A DNA stretch of 64,000 nucleotides from Hetaerina americana. Taxonomy: Eukaryota > Arthropoda > Insecta > Odonata > Calopterygidae. The position numbers and the translations under genes are program-made. The notes below the pieces were generated by a model, which made no database searches, had not been told where the DNA came from, and saw only the letters and a program-made list of their open reading frames with translations. The stretch covers positions 582,001 to 646,000 of the forward strand of contig JAKTNV010000116.1 of assembly GCA_022747635.1 (NCBI GenBank). Reading direction: 5' to 3'. Shown piece after piece: positions 48,920 through 62,895 of the stretch. Within the stretch, counting starts at the first letter, position 1. Each line of letters starts with the position of its first letter.

Positions 48920-49360
48920 ACGAGGACTGTCCGGAAAGTAACCTCTGTTGTGCTATAGAATAACCACTGGAATAGATGGAGAACATTTATTATTTACATC
49001 TCAAAACTACATATCTCTACTATTTTATAAATTTACATGTTCTCCAAACAGATTCAAACATTGGTCATATCTCTGAAAAGGTTTTCACATTCCTTCAGCA
49101 TACGATTCTGCCGCCTGAGATCGCAGGCAACCGAAGACGGCTTCTTGAAATTCCTCGTCGAGGCGAGCATACAACATGGGTGCTAGCCTAACTAAAAAAG
49201 TCGTGGTTCTATGCAACAGGATTGCATAAATCTGTGCAAACCTTTCTAAAGATTTCATATGTCGTAAAACGCCAGTTTTTTGGAATTTTTGTCAATTTTC
49301 AGTTGCAGGTCGTTGTTCACCGCAGACGGGCGGCCGCTTCTATCATAATTTTCGACATTT
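48920..49360 (-). mobile_element. mariner-like transposon 3' fragment
   Basis: The left end begins CGAGGACTGTCCGGAAAGTAAC after TATATA, which resembles a mariner-type terminal repeat. The minus strand then gives a transposase C-terminus, FQRYDQCLNLFGEHVNL with a stop at 49025-49027, equivalent to the family's R-x-x-KC-hydrophobic ending. The upstream coding is scrambled, and no matching opposite repeat is found before the TA array at 49454, so the element is truncated. Confidence 0.6.
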
Positions 49361-49450
49361 GTCCGTTAATTATCAATAAATATAAATAAATGTATATATA
49401 TGTATAAATATTATATATATATATAAAGAAATATATAAATAAATAAATAA

Positions 49451-49453
<3 letters not shown>

Positions 49454-49521
<68 letters not shown>
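49454..49521. repeat. (TA)n microsatellite
   Basis: TA tract preceded by AAATAAATAAAT. It forms the 5' boundary of the chimeric retrotransposon. Confidence 0.96.
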
Positions 49522-49524
<3 letters not shown>

Positions 49525-49525
<1 letters not shown>

Positions 49526-50030
49526 GACGAAGAACAGAAGGAAACCTCTCAGAAAACCAATTCGGATGCAGGAAAAACCGAGGAGCAAGAGAGGCAATTC
49601 TCAGCTTGAGTGTTGTGACCAGAAAAATACGACACGTAAATAAGTCATTAGTCATATGTGGCATCCGTGGACTTGGAGAAGACCTTTGACAACTTTGAAT
49701 GGAACAAGATGTTCAAGATACTAAAAACGCTTGGATTTCACTAAAAGAATCATCCAGAACCTCTACAAAAATCAGGTTACAACAATGCAAACGAAAAATG
49801 GAGGAAAAATAGAAGCCAAAATAAACAAAGGGGTGAGACAAGGGCAATATTCAACGAATATCAGGAAGAGGCAATAAAAGAAACACAAGAACTGGGTATA
49901 ATAGGAGTCAAGGTAAATGGAGAAGAAATCAACATGTTCCAGTTTGGAGATGGCATCGCAGTAGTTGCGGAAACGCGAGAGAGGAACTGCAGGCAACTCT
50001 TAAGTGCTATGGATCAAGTACTGGGGGAAT
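49525..50030 (+). pseudogene. Second RTE-like RT family fragment
   Basis: The plus strand, with frameshifts, gives NLSENQFGCRKNRGAREAI, VDLEKTF (about 49670), FKILKTLGF, KINKGVRQGQ, and VNGEEINMFQFGDGIAVVAE, where the FADD box is F-G-D-G. This is a non-LTR RT related to, but clearly distinct from, RTE copies A-C. The endonuclease and the C-terminus are absent. It is fused at about 50031 to RTE copy C in the same orientation. Confidence 0.75.
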
Positions 50031-51870
50031 AGTTGTAGGCGGGCAACAAATAAAGCAAAAGAAGCATGGTGGAAGACGCAGTGCGAGGATATGGAAAGTC
50101 TGCAGAGGAAGGGTGAAATCGGTGCGATGTACAGCAAAGTTAAATCGTTATCGGGAAGTAAGAAAAGGAGATCAACGATAGCAGCTAGAGATAAGGCGGG
50201 TAAGGTAATAGTTGACACAGGAAAGATCCAAAAGAGAGATGGAAGGAGTATATAGAAAAACTGTATAGTAAAGACCTTAGACCAACAAAGTTAGATATTG
50301 AAAAATTGTATGACGTAGAGGAAGACAGCTTAGTTCCAGGCATACTAGACAATGAGATAGAAAGGGCATTAAGGTAGATGAAGGTAAATAAGGGCGAGGG
50401 GGTAGGCAACATTCCTGCGGAGCTACTGACATGTTTAGGAAAATGTGGGAGGAAGAGGCTATATGGGCTGATTCGTAGTATTTTTGAGGAAGGAATCTGG
50501 CCGGAAAACTTTGTGAGATCAGTTTAGTTCCTATTCCGAAAAAGGTAAAGGTACATCATGTGAGGACTACAGGACAATAAGTTTGGTATCCCACACGGCT
50601 AAAGTTATTCTTAGGATAATAAAAAAAGGATAGAGAGTAGGGCAAATGATTATTTAGGGGATGATCAGTTTGGGTTTAGGAAGGGGAGTGGTACGCGTGA
50701 TGCCATTGCAGTAATGAGTTATTAAGCGAGAGGAATATAGAACACAACCAGGAGGTATTTGCCTGTTTGGTAGATTTCGAAAAAGCGTTTAATAGAGTGA
50801 ATTGGGAAAACTAATGAGTATATTGCAGAAAATAGGAATAGATCGGAGGGAAAGGAGGCTAATCCGCGACCTGTACATGTCTCAGACTGCTCAGGTACCA
50901 GTGGGGAACGGGGAGTCCGGTTGGGCAGTGTTAGGAAGAGTTGTAAGGCAGAGTTGCCCAGTATCACCGTAGCTGTTCAACCTGTATGTTGAGGAAATAA
51001 TTAAAAAGGGATGGGAAGAACTGGATGTAGGAATGAAAGTGGGCGGGGAATTCTTAAAATCAGTTGGGTTTTCTAATAACCAAGATTTAGTTTGTCAGTC
51101 AGCCAAGGGGTTGCAAACATTGCTTTGTGAATTGGAAATTCAGTGCGACCGGTATGGAATGAGAATCAACATTAATAAAACAAAGGTTATGCGATTTCCT
51201 AGAAAGAAAAAGGTTGAGCTAAACATTAAAATAGGCGGGCAAAAACTAGTGCAGGTAGAACAGTTTACGTATCTCGGAAGTGTTTTGGACCAACACGGTA
51301 GTAGGGACGTAAGGAGTAGAATTGCGCTAGGGAAGGAGGCTTTCACAAGGAGGAGGGAGTTGATGACAGGGACTTTGAGTAAGGATATTAAGAAAATACT
51401 TGAAAAACTTTGATATGGAGCGTAGCTATGTACGGCGCGGAAACGTGGTCATTGAAGCAGGAGGATAGACGTAGATTGGAGGCTTTTGAAATGGGGTTGT
51501 GGGGAAGAATGGAGAAGGTGAAATGGACAAAGAATAAAACAAACGAGGAAGTACTTGGTATGGTGGGCGAAGAGAGGGGTTTGTTGGGAGAAATCCTATG
51601 GAGGCAGGAAAAGTGGATGAAGGGGGTTTTGACCGGCAGTGGGATGTTGAAGACTGTAATTGAGGGGAGAATGTTAGGCAAGCGAGGGAAGGGAAGGAGC
51701 AGGATAGGGATGTAGGACGGGATGAAGGGAGGAAGAAAGTACTCAGTGATGAGGAGGGACCTCATGTAGAGTAGGTTGCTCGAATGCGTTTTCTTAGTAG
51801 ACGCAATATATTTATTTTGTCTTTGTGTCCATCCAATAACCTTCCTATAGCGGTAGGTTGTTAGAGTTAA
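50031..51870 (+). mobile_element. RTE-like retrotransposon copy C, 5'-truncated
   Basis: Starts within the linker (GGCGGGCAAC..., matching 44605) and follows copy B through the RT to the 3' end (TGTCCATCCAATAACCTTCC..., near 51826). No endonuclease. RT blocks run over several frames: DDQFGFRKGSGTRDAIAVM, LVDFEKAFNRVNWE (palm Asp present), VGFSNNQDLVC, GMRININKTKVMRF, FTYLGSVLDQHG, VAMYGAETWSL. The catalytic box is F-S-N-N (51069-51080), so both aspartates are lost. The 3' tail is followed by a short TATGTATG tract. Confidence 0.9.
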
Positions 51871-54800
51871 AATATGTATGTATGTATCATATATTATGCG
51901 TATATTTTATATGTATGCATACATACATATATTTAATAATGTTCCTTTCTCTTATGCAAGTATTCCAATGATTCATAGGCAAAGTTTTAAATGTACTCAT
52001 ACCTGAGTTAACGCAGTGCTCCGAATTCGGATTTTACGGCGCGCAGAAAGAGCAAGGTTTTTAAAATCCTGGAACCTCAGATAAATGGAACCCTCTTAAT
52101 TGAAAATTTAGTCCACCTTGGTTTTTAAGCAACCCAGACAGTACTAATGGGTGCATGATAAAAATCCAATTCCCGTTGTCCTTACTTTCTATGCGATAGA
52201 ATTTGTCACTTATAGCCTTAAACACATGTATATCTGCTCAATGAATAACGATAGATTTAATTTTTACATCGGATGAAGATAACTAATGTACTTTACCGAT
52301 TGCACGCATGGGTTGTGCATTAAGCATGCTGAGGTCCACCGTTCCCAGAGTGGAACACTGACGTCTCTTGTCTCGGCATGAGAGAAACGCTGGACCATAT
52401 CCCGCTGCTTTTAAAGCCTTTTTCCCTAATTTACTAACATTTAGCATTCGATGAGTAATTGTTCAAACCATGTAGCTCGTAATGTAAACCTTCTTTACGA
52501 AATAAAGCGTGACTAATTAAAACAATGCGTAGTGATTCCAAAATAGGAGTAGCCGTCGAATGAACGGAAGGTTAAGGAAAAGATGAATACGGAGACGAAT
52601 GAACTTGAGATTCATTGCAACTGGGTGACTTCTCGTTGCCCATTTGCAGATACATCAGTGCCCATGCACTTTCTTGAGTTTATTTTAGAGTTAATCTAAG
52701 ATTTAAAACTGCATAAATAATATCAATGCATAATATTGCGAATTAATGCTGGAGAGAACGCAGATACACATCCATAGGAGAATGGCAACAGTAAATATGG
52801 CAGTGTCTGGTTATGCTCCGTTTAATTAGGATATATATAATTATAGCGATACATTTTGGACATCCTTAGTCGTTGACCCAGTGCGTTGAATCATAGGCTT
52901 TTGTGGCTGTGAAGTATAATGCCACGTTTTCAGATGATCGGAATGATTATTGTATCTCAATCTAGAAATGGGTCGACTGCAATGTGAAGCCATTTTTCCA
53001 TCCCTTCCCATTGTTCCCTCCATTATGCATACCCTCTCCCATCCTCCTTTACTTGGCCCGTGCATTTGCCGCTTGGCCGTTCTCGCGAGAAAATTCCCAT
53101 TTTGAGGAGGAAAGCTCAAATCCAGCTAAACGATGATAATTATGACAAACGAATGTGTGTGCGAACTGTTGGGACTGGGTGGCTGGGAGTGGCAGGGAGG
53201 GAAGGAGAGAGACTATTGACAGGGATGAAATTCGCGGAGAACTTTATGTCGAGGGAGAGTGAAATGGCGGACAGAGTGCGCCATTTTTCAAGGCTCTCGC
53301 CCAAAATGCAAAAGAGGACACACCGTGAGATTAATGGCAAGGTGAAAGAGCTGAACATTTCAGTGTCCTTTGTCTTTCTTCCATTTTGAAAATATCACCT
53401 TGAAAGTGGTCCTATCTAATCATATTGAGGGCTTTGAAAGGTTGGCTGTAGTTTTGATAGGTGGAGACAAAGGCAGTAGGCATGATGTGACCCCGCGTTA
53501 TCTGATCGTGATCTGAGAGTTATCTGGCCAAATATCATTCTTGATCCAATGCAGAGCGCATATAATAAGGAAAATTTATGTTAAGCATTCTCAAAATTGT
53601 TCGGCATGAAATCATTTCTCACTTAAATTTTCTATCGTTTTCTTCTCTGCCTCTAGCATTATTTTCGTAGCTAAGCGCTCCTGCAGAAAAATATTGGCTC
53701 GAACATACATCGATTTAGCACTTATTGTGTCTTCTTCATAATTTAAGAGTACTTTTTAAGTCATTCTTATTTATCTTTTGAGCCCATGAATTTTAATTAA
53801 TGCCTTCTAAAAAATCTTTACATTCCAACTCCCGATGATACAATTAGGGCGATCAAAAAATTTTCTGTGGCAGTGTATGTTCCATCGGGCATTCATTCAC
53901 ATTGAAGAAAACCGTCCAGACATTGGTCACAATGGAGAGTGTTTGTGGGGACACAGTGTTTCACGCGGCGTCAAAGTTTTATCAAGGGAATTATGAAAAA
54001 TATTCATCGTCATTTTGTTGGAAAAACGCGCTCAGTCATAAATATAATAGTATCGACAAATAATAGCAATACAAATAGTAGCTTTTCATAATTGCCTTTT
54101 TTCATTTGTCCATCTGTAATGTTTTCTGTAATTAAAAAATAGGTACGTAAAAATAGCAAAGTAACGCTCCAAAAGTCAGTGCCATATCTAATTATTGTAT
54201 GACATGTTCCTAGTATCTACAAGTTCACATTTATGAAAGAAAAGCAATTTTCTAAATATATTTCAATGAATAACCAGGGAGTATTGTGCTCCATCTAATG
54301 TCTTGTGTGTGCGTATATCTATGTACCATGGAACTCAGTGGGTATCATATTAGTGGTTTCAGGAATATACTCATATTCAATTATTTGGCTTTAAAATCGT
54401 TCACACGTTATGCGCCGAACCGCAATGGCGTCCGTGAATTGAAACGAAAAGGAATTTCATTTTCAAACGCCATCTCACCTCGCACCCTACGCAATTTCCT
54501 CCGTCAAATTAAGCCGGCCGCACGCCGCCATGGTCATCAAGGCGCCACCGCGAGGGGAGAATTGACGGGAGGGATTCGCAGGGCTCCGCGGGCTTCACTC
54601 ACTTTCATTCATTCATTCAATCACTCATTCATCCGCCTCCTTGAGTTTTTGGGTTAATCTCTCTCGGGCCAGATGGTTTCAGTCGTTAAGGCCGGCTGGG
54701 TCAATGGACGACGGGGTCGTGAGTAGATGCGTGCTCTTGTTTTGAAGGAGAAAAGAGCGCCGGCCTAAGAAATGCGGCAGTAGAACAACACTCTCCTGCC

Positions 54801-57800
54801 GCAAAATAATTACGTATCCCGTTAGGGAAGGAATAATTAAGGGTTAATGGAAGCGCGCGGTGACTGTCGTATGCGATCGTATCTCCGCATGGTTTTACTC
54901 ACCGAATCATAAAGGGAACAAGTGAAGGAAGTTTCACCACTAACCTTTTTTTTGTTTGTGGCGAGGAATCTTTACAAAAAAGTGCATGGGATGGATGATA
55001 AAGAAAGTAATAATATAACGGTAAGGAACAGTAGTGTAATGGGAAAGAATGTTTACCTTATTTAATCCTTCGTGGCTGTATCATAATTGCCAGGCAACCT
55101 AAGGTGTAATCGCTGATGGAAGAAGTAGTGGCTCTTGATCCATCTTCACCATTCATTGGAAAATTTCTCTTTCAAGCTTTTTCAATCAACACATTTAGTA
55201 GCAATTTAATCTCTTAGAGATAAAAATATGCGTGGTTTAAGCCTGATTTAGGGTCCATTTAACGGAAATTTAAATTAAATATAATGACTTTGAACCTCTT
55301 TCGCGCCATAATTCAATGTAATTATTTCATATATATGAAAGAATCCAGTCTTTTTATGCCTGGGAATTGTTTTATTTCGAGTATAGTGTGTGGCCGTGGG
55401 TTTTGGAAACTTTGATCGTCAAAATATTCACAATTAATCTTTATACTACAATTGTAAATGAAACATAAATAGCTATAAAATCAAAATTAAAAAATATATA
55501 TATACTTAGTGCAACCGTAATGAATATCACGTATAGGAAGTGAAAGAGGGACATTTTCAACGAAGGCGATCTTTCATTATCTTTTCAACTGTTAAGTTAG
55601 GCGAAAATGGTTTCTCCTGAATCGAATTATGAAACAATATGAAAATAACTCTTTGGAGAGTTGATGAAGGAATGGTAGGGGCAGTAAATTTTCGGATAAT
55701 TCTGGTGACTCTTGTGGGGCGTGTGCCCCTGAGATCCTAATGACCTTAGGCTAGCCATTTGGCTTTGCTAAGGGCCGAAAGTTCGCTCGGTCGACACAGG
55801 TAGTTAGGCGGGCTAGTTGGCGAGCTCATGCGTTAATTCACATTAGGAAAAGCCGTGTCGGATGAGACCAACGGACTTAAATGAGAAGAAATACTTGACT
55901 CTTTCCATTCATTTCCCTAAAAAAGTGTATTATGGATTAAATATATTGCCTGCGTTTCCTGTCGGGTCACGGAGAGGCCTCAAAATCCTGATTTTTGGAT
56001 TGTTAGCGGAAACGTAATCCCTCTCACTAATATATCTTCCGTTTTGTCTCTTTGCATAAGCACTGCAGCGTTCTTTTGTCTCTATCGCATGCAATCATTC
56101 TTTTTTCTGCTGAAACTCTAGGTTTAAGCCCTTTCCATCAAATTTTAGGAGTTTTAAGAATAGGTGTAAAGCAGCCTCTGGACAGAGGACTGGGTGATAA
56201 ACTTTATTTTGTCGGTGATTACTATATTATTTCATTCTTTAAAAATAGTATTCTTTACGTGATGCGGACGGCGTGAGAAGTTGGATTGTAAATCGAGTGA
56301 TGTCTTAACGGTGCGTGAATTTGGAAGGAGCATGATGTAGAAAAGTGCGTGATTTTGGACAGTGTGCGTGTGATATTGGGCGGTGCGTTGCGTTGCAGGG
56401 TGCGAGCCTGGGCCATGTGTGATAGCACAGTTACGGTTGAGAAATTCGAGAATTTTTATGTGCCATTGATTTTTAACGCATTTTGTTTCATATATCTTCT
56501 TCTTGAGTATTATAAGGGTGTATCACTGGACCGGGGCCATTTGCCTAATTGTAACGAAATGTAAATAATACTATGCCCAATCTGATAACCTCTTCAAACA
56601 TCTTTAATACCAATCTCGTTCCACGATTTACTTTCTCTAAAATACTCAATTACTCTTTTCTCAAATGTGTGTATGGCAAATTGACCCCCGTCAATTCGCC
56701 TGATAAGGCCAAGGTACTTATTTTTGTCATTAATTCACGATAACCACATAAACCATGCCATAACCACTAAAACTACCCAATGAAACTAAAAATACCATTG
56801 AGGCTTATTTTAGTAGCATGAAGTGGGAAAATTATAGCTTACGTAAAGTAAATACTTAGGTTATATTGGCATTATAATGCTATTAGGAATTGATTTAATT
56901 CCCTCTAGAGCTGGCTTCGTTTGGAAGTTGTATTTATTGACTGGCTGATAATTAAAAATACCGATAATATTCGAATTGAAATGAAAGTCAATTTTGTTCA
57001 TCTATCATACAAGTACATTTTTTCCCATCCGTATCTTCTAGTAATTTTAAAACCGGATTGTTCTCCCACGTTCTTCCATGGTCGCGGAAGACCCGAATTT
57101 GCTGAAAAACAAATGAATATTCCGTATTAATTTTTGTTTATGACTTCAGCTGCTTGCATATAATTTAGCTGTTGTGTACGTTTAAATGGCTTTGGCGTTA
57201 AACAATATTGTCATCAATATTCCGGATACTTTTATTGCACGGAATTCTTTTGATAAAAAACTAATAAAATAGTAAAACCTGTCGGGTGACTAAAATATCC
57301 GTCATCACCGAGGCAATCCTTAAAGTGATTCGCGTGAAAGTAAGGGAGAGGTATGGTCAAAGGCGTTGGAGTTCACACGCTGTGAATTGTCACTTTGGAG
57401 CTTTGCATAGTTGTGTAGCGGTCACCTGTTTAAGCCACAACCGTTGTTCGAACCCGATTGTTTTGTTCTTTTCCTCCTCTTTCGGCCCCATCGAAGGTCT
57501 GGATCAACGTTCCCTCAAACCCAACACCGTCTCTCCGCAGTCTTTTTTCTCACGGAAGCTGCTGGACCGAGCGCACGACTGGTTGGGAGGCCACTTGTTT
57601 CACAAAGCCCGGATATGGAGGTTGACATGACAACCGGAAAGATTGACCTCGTTTACTGGACGTTTTATGGGCTGAAAATGAAGGTTCTTTTTGTGCCAGG
57701 CCATCACATGCGCGCTCCATATTAAAACATTATTCCAATTGGGGCCTTTTCATACTTGTCTTCGCTTGTAGCCATCGTCATTCGTACGACTGTCAATTTT

Positions 57801-60800
57801 AGCACTTCAACGTAGCTTAAAAATTTAGCAAATTGATTCAACTTTAACTATGTGCAATCTAAATAGAATTGTGTAGGATTAAATGTGGAAAAATACCAAT
57901 CACTGTCTGTTTCTTTCGAGAGTATATAATTTAATGATCACAAGTCCTTTCGTGTAAATTTATTAAGGAGGGGAGTCTCAGTTGGATGGGGAGGGGATTA
58001 ATTTTGATTTTCAGCAGGGGAAAGGCAAGACATTTTATTGTATTAATCGAATACTTTCCTCTGTCATATGCAATGTCACTTTCGTTTCCAGGCTTCCCTT
58101 TACTATTATATAACATTCCTCAGCTATAATTAATATGTGTTCTGACGGTTTCGGTGCTTAACTTAGGACTATACTTTCTGCAAGGGCAATATTATCACTG
58201 AAGAGAGATGGATTTTTTCACACCATACGCTTGAATAACGAGAAAATACTTTATTAAAAGCAATTACCGAGGTGAAAAATATATCCGCTGTACGTCCATA
58301 TTATCGTACAAATGCAATCGATACAACCTCTTAGACGGAACGAAATGATTCTCATCGCATTCATCCCCACGTATCAGCTTCGTTGCACATTCGCGTTTTA
58401 ATCGGTAAAAATCAAATATGCCTGTCAATTTGAGCAATCCATTGAAAAATACTTCAGAATTCCTTTTAATTGATCGTCATACGTCATAAATTCGAAGGAC
58501 GTTTTGCCTAATCCTTCCTCTTCGTTCTTTTCTCAGCTTCCCTGTTCACGTGCGGTATTCCTTACAGTCGCGGTAGGAAGTCAAAACGAAAAAAAAGGAG
58601 TGAAATATCCGACATCTTTGAGTGGAGATAAGAGACTTGGGGAAAGGGAATTTTAACGGATTTGACGGCAGGAAGCCTTTCTCGTCGGCCAGTCGGTCCC
58701 AATTAGGCGAAAGACGGGTTGGAAGCCACCGGGTGGCAGCTGAAGCAATACGCACGGCGTCAGGAGATGTTGATATGCAGTGAGTGCATGGACCACGGAA
58801 TATTATTATCGGCTTGTCGGGAAGTGTGTCACTTTGTTGACAGCGTATTTAAGTGCTGAGGCGCGTTTTTATGCGCGATTGTCTTCTCCGCTTAGCAAAC
58901 TGGTGCTTGATTGGTGTCTGATTGCAGAACTTCGGAAAAAACACATGATTACGTAGGTAATTAACGTTTTTCAACGATGTTCTCATTCTAGAATTTCGTC
59001 AGTCTGTAATGTTCTGAACGAAGTCAAATATTTGCAGACGACGGGGAAAAAACAGGCATGTCCTCAATGGTAACAATGCTCGTAGTTGCAAAATATAACT
59101 GCTCATATAGGGGGCAGCGACTAAAAAAATGAAAAAGGCTACCAAAAAAAATGCGTTTATTTTTTGTAACATTCCTTTGACTTTTCAGAAACGAAGAGAC
59201 TGGAATTTTTAAGTAACTATCTTTTCAAAGATAATTACGAAAAGAAAAGGAGTTGTAGATCCAAAATGTTGCGGAATCAGCGATGGAAGATTCTGGATCT
59301 ATTAAATTGTTTCCTCATTTCAACTGTACTTTAATTATAGCGCGTAGTTCGGCTAGTATCTCCTCTTGCATTAATAATTAAATTTCCTTTAGCCTTCTCG
59401 TCATAATAAAATACATTGCGATATAACATTATTCTCGGCGGCCATCGGAGGTGAGCTGTTGATAGGAAGTAGGCTTAGAACAGTCGTGAGAAAAAGTAGA
59501 ATTCTGAAGCACATACTCTTCAATTGAACTCCGTTTGCTCGACACTCATTCCTTATTCAGGAGGTAGTGCATACTACCTCCATTCATAATGATTCCTTTT
59601 CTTTCCTTACCCCCTCACTTTAGTAATAGTCTGCTATGCATACTCTCTTCTGCCTCCCGACATCTTGCAAAATGTTTTCCATCCTCATTTTCAGCCTTCC
59701 ATCATTTCTTCCAAAATCTTCTTTTATCTTGCTGCATAAAATACCAGACTACTTCTTTAGCCTTCGAGTTGATCCTAACTTTGTTATACGTACTCTAATT
59801 TAAATATTATTCCTATTCCACCGTATTTGTGAGAATTCAAAATATCTTCTCAGGACCGAATCCTTGACTAAAAAATGATTCGTTATCATTTTGGTGTCTG
59901 TCATTTTACAGATAAATAGTAATCACATACCGGAAATATCACACGGTGATCTGAAGATGGTTTATTAATATATTATTATTATTTTAATAGAAAATAGATG
60001 TACGCATACGCGAGCACGTGTAAACACATACATGTTAGACACACGTTAAACGTTTATGTTTAGACTCAATGGCTGGTCGGACCCGGTGTGGTAGTCGTTA
60101 ACATAAACTGGATGAAGTGGAACAGAACAGAAATTTCATTGCTAGATTAAGTAAATGGCTTTGTCATTCGTTGGGACGTATTAGGAAATCATTATTGATG
60201 CTGTTGATATTATACATGATTTTTTCATAATTAAAAAAAAGAACCACTTAAGTTATGCAATCAAGCAACTATCCCCTGGTGTGTAACCATATTGACTGCG
60301 CCTAGGTTCATATGCATTGCATCAATTTCTGAGATGATTGTTGAGCGTAGATACTACGAACACCCCGGAGAGAAAGGTCGACTGATATTCTTCATTTCAC
60401 CTAGAATCGTAGAGTACTGTCTGCATACCTGTACATGTGCTGCAGAATTCCCATTAGTCCACGTACAAATACGTGGTCGTCTTCATAGAATCAAAAAGTT
60501 CATTTTTAAAGCGGGTAGGAGTGGAAAAGGTCGAATATGAAAGGTGACTAGGAAATAATTAAGTCCACAATTAAATTAAAAATCATTTGATGAAATATCT
60601 CTGCTCGTATTTTGCAAAGTGGGCGGTGAAAAGGATACGAGTAAGATTGCTTGAAGAAGCTATGCTTCCCATCCAACCTTTATGTTATGAGACCGAAGTA
60701 ACATTTGACATATTTCGAAAACTTCCCCCTTCAAAAGGTTCGAAGCATAAATCCGATTATTGTCCCGCTGATGGAAAAGAAGCGACTTAAGTGTTGCATG

Positions 60801-61299
60801 CACTTCGCGCACGCGTGACGTCATGAGGAATTCTCCCGATCCCCTTGGATCCGCCTGATAGCGCTGCTTAGGGCAGACAGACATTCGACATCTCCAGGGA
60901 GGCAAGGCTCGGTCGGTTGTTGTCGGAATTTGCCGGACGGATAATTGGTCGCCTTTTCTCCGCATTGGAAGAGGAGCAAGAAGCGAAGCACGGGAGGGAG
61001 AGAGAAGTGGGGTAGCAGAAGAAGGGAGAAAAGAGAAAGGGGAAAGAAAGAGTCGGTGGAAGAGGAGACGAGGCAGGGGGGAAATATTTCCCTTTGAATG
61101 CGGTGGAAGCCGAGGGAGGGAAGGAAAAGAAAGATTCCCTCCTTTATTTTTTCCCTTATTTTGTTTCTTTTAGCACGCCACAAGATGCTTCCAAGGAGAT
61201 AGCTGGGAAAGGGCGGATAACAAGGGGAAATCTGCGGGAGAATGGATTGCAGGTGTAGGTGGTGGGAGAAGTAAAACAGGAGAGAGAGAGAGAGGGTTT
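51871..61299. other. No gene seen; long anonymous stretch
   Basis: Over 9 kb without a domain-bearing frame or recognisable transposon. Minor points: AT-rich throughout except GC-richer patches near 53000-53330, 54420-54760 and 60820-61270 (purine-rich, minus-strand CT); a 9-bp hairpin with a GCAT loop at 59560-59581 (GGAGGTAGT arms); a 7-bp palindrome CCACGTA/TACGTGG near 60459. The longest frames (109-123 codons) show no features of real exons. Confidence 0.4.
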
Positions 61300-62370
61300 T
61301 TTCTCCAGAGGATAGAGTCAGAAGAAAAGGTCTATGTCACGGAATGAATGAGCATGGGCGGAGGGGCGGGGTTCTTTCTTATAACTTCTCCCACCCCCCC
61401 CCTGATTCCTCCGTCCGAACGAGCCCAAAGGAGCAAGGGGGTGGAGGGAATCATGGGTGCGCCTCCGAGAGGGTGTGTTCGCGCGCTCTCGTGTGCGTGC
61501 GTGCTAAGTGGGGGAGGCGCGGTTTGTTGAGAAAGGGCCGGCAGTTGCTCGTCTCCAATTGGCGGGGGTGGAGAATGATTGAGCCGGTATTGAGGAATAG
61601 GGCGTCATTTTTTACTCCCCCGAGACCGCCGAGAATTTTTTTTTACGAAGTTCATTTCCTCCCACCCTCATTTCCCCTCCCCCGCCCTCCCGTCTCCCTT
61701 CCCTTCCCCGCATCCCTCTTCCAACCCTTTTCATCCACCAAATTCCTAGATTGGGTCTATAGATTGCTGGAGAGGGAGGGAAATGGAGAAAGAAAGGGGT
61801 CCGATTCACTCTTTCCCTCTTCGCCTGACCTCGTGCATTCCGGTGGTGGGTTTCGTTGCCGTTGTTACCCGTTCATATCCTTTCGCGCCCCTCCCCCCCC
61901 ATCCCCCATTTACCCCCACTCCACCTCCCACATGTGATCTCTTTAATCCTTCCTCGCCTCCTTCGTCTTTGCCCCGCTTCCTCGTGGACGCGGTTCGAAG
62001 GGAAGGAGTCGGGTTATCAGTCACGTCGAATAGTGGCAAACGAGTTAACGAGTTTTCCCTCCCTCGGTGATAATTTTCGGCCCAACTCCGGCGTGATCTA
62101 TGATTTCTTTCTCATCGCACGAAATCCCTCCCTCCCTCCCGCCCCCAGAGAGAGGAGGGAGGGAGGGACAGGGCGAGCGAGCGAGCGATGTTCTCTGGAG
62201 TTTCGGATGTTCGTTTACTTCCCTTCGCTCCGGCGTGAGAGGGGCCCTCGGCTCCGTTGGATTGGGGGGATGCCGGGAGCGCCCCGAGAACTCGTCCATC
62301 ATACATTTGTGCCAATCGGGTCTCCGTCGTCTCATCGCGCCGGTGAAGCAAGTGAGCGCTGGTAACTTTC
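61300..62370. other. CpG-rich, strand-skewed island, no gene identified
   Basis: Dense in CG dinucleotides and alternating purine-rich and pyrimidine-rich tracts (pyrimidine 61660-61740, 61880-61940; purine 62140-62190). Overlapping long frames occur on both strands (up to 197 codons). They are Pro/Ser/Arg/Gly-rich and lack domains. A promoter-type island is possible. Confidence 0.35.
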
Positions 62371-62669
62371 CTCCTCCCTAAAATGGCGTTGAAAAGCGAG
62401 AGATGGGTTTCTATCAAAGGAGGCGCGACGTCGATTGAGTTTCGAAGTGCGGGGACGTCATTTGTTGAGGTTGAAATCTTCATTTATCGAGAGTCGTCGA
62501 GACGGAAGAACGGTCGTTTGAAGTCCCGACTCCTCTCGGGGGCTTCATAGAACAAGCAAAGGGAAACATGATGGCGAATTATCCTCACGCCCCATGCAGC
62601 ATCGGTCTGATTAAGGAATATTATTAGAAAAACATCGAGTGAAATATTAACCTGTAAAGATTCTTCTTC

Positions 62670-62859
62670 ATGTAACCAACAGGGTAGGGGAGCCAGTTCC
62701 TTTCCCTGTGCCGGTAATGGTTTCCCAAGAAGATCTTGTACCTGAAAAATCACATAGTTTGGGTGGAGCTGCCGGTGCCCAGAGACTTGCCCGGGAATCG
62801 AACCTGGGACCCTCTGGTCAGTAATCCAACGCTCTATCTCTGGACTACCTCGACCCATG

Positions 62860-62862
<3 letters not shown>
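62670..62862 (-). mobile_element. tRNA-derived SINE, family A copy 3
   Basis: Best preserved family A copy. Minus strand: head TAGTCCAGAGATAGAGCG (A-box region, about 62848-62831), AGGTTCGATTCCCGGGC (B-box, about 62806-62790), then GCAGCTCCACCC, TGATTTTTCAGGTAC, GGCACAGGGAAAGGAACTGG and a CCTACCCTGTTGGTTACATG end. Its 5' side abuts a TG/TA repeat and then a family B array. Confidence 0.8.

Positions 62863-62894
<32 letters not shown>
62863..62894. repeat. (TG)n(TA)n microsatellite
   Basis: Short compound repeat joining the family A SINE and the family B array. Confidence 0.93.

Positions 62895-62895
<1 letters not shown>

Noticed and set aside
53860..54060. Possible DNA-transposon end (GGGCGATCAAAAAATTTTC)
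   Set aside because: Resembles a mariner-type end, but no second inverted repeat or transposase coding was found.
61344..62365. Overlapping 160-197-codon frames
   Set aside because: Low-complexity Pro/Ser/Arg composition on both strands of a CpG-rich, strand-skewed region; no start context or domain supports a gene.
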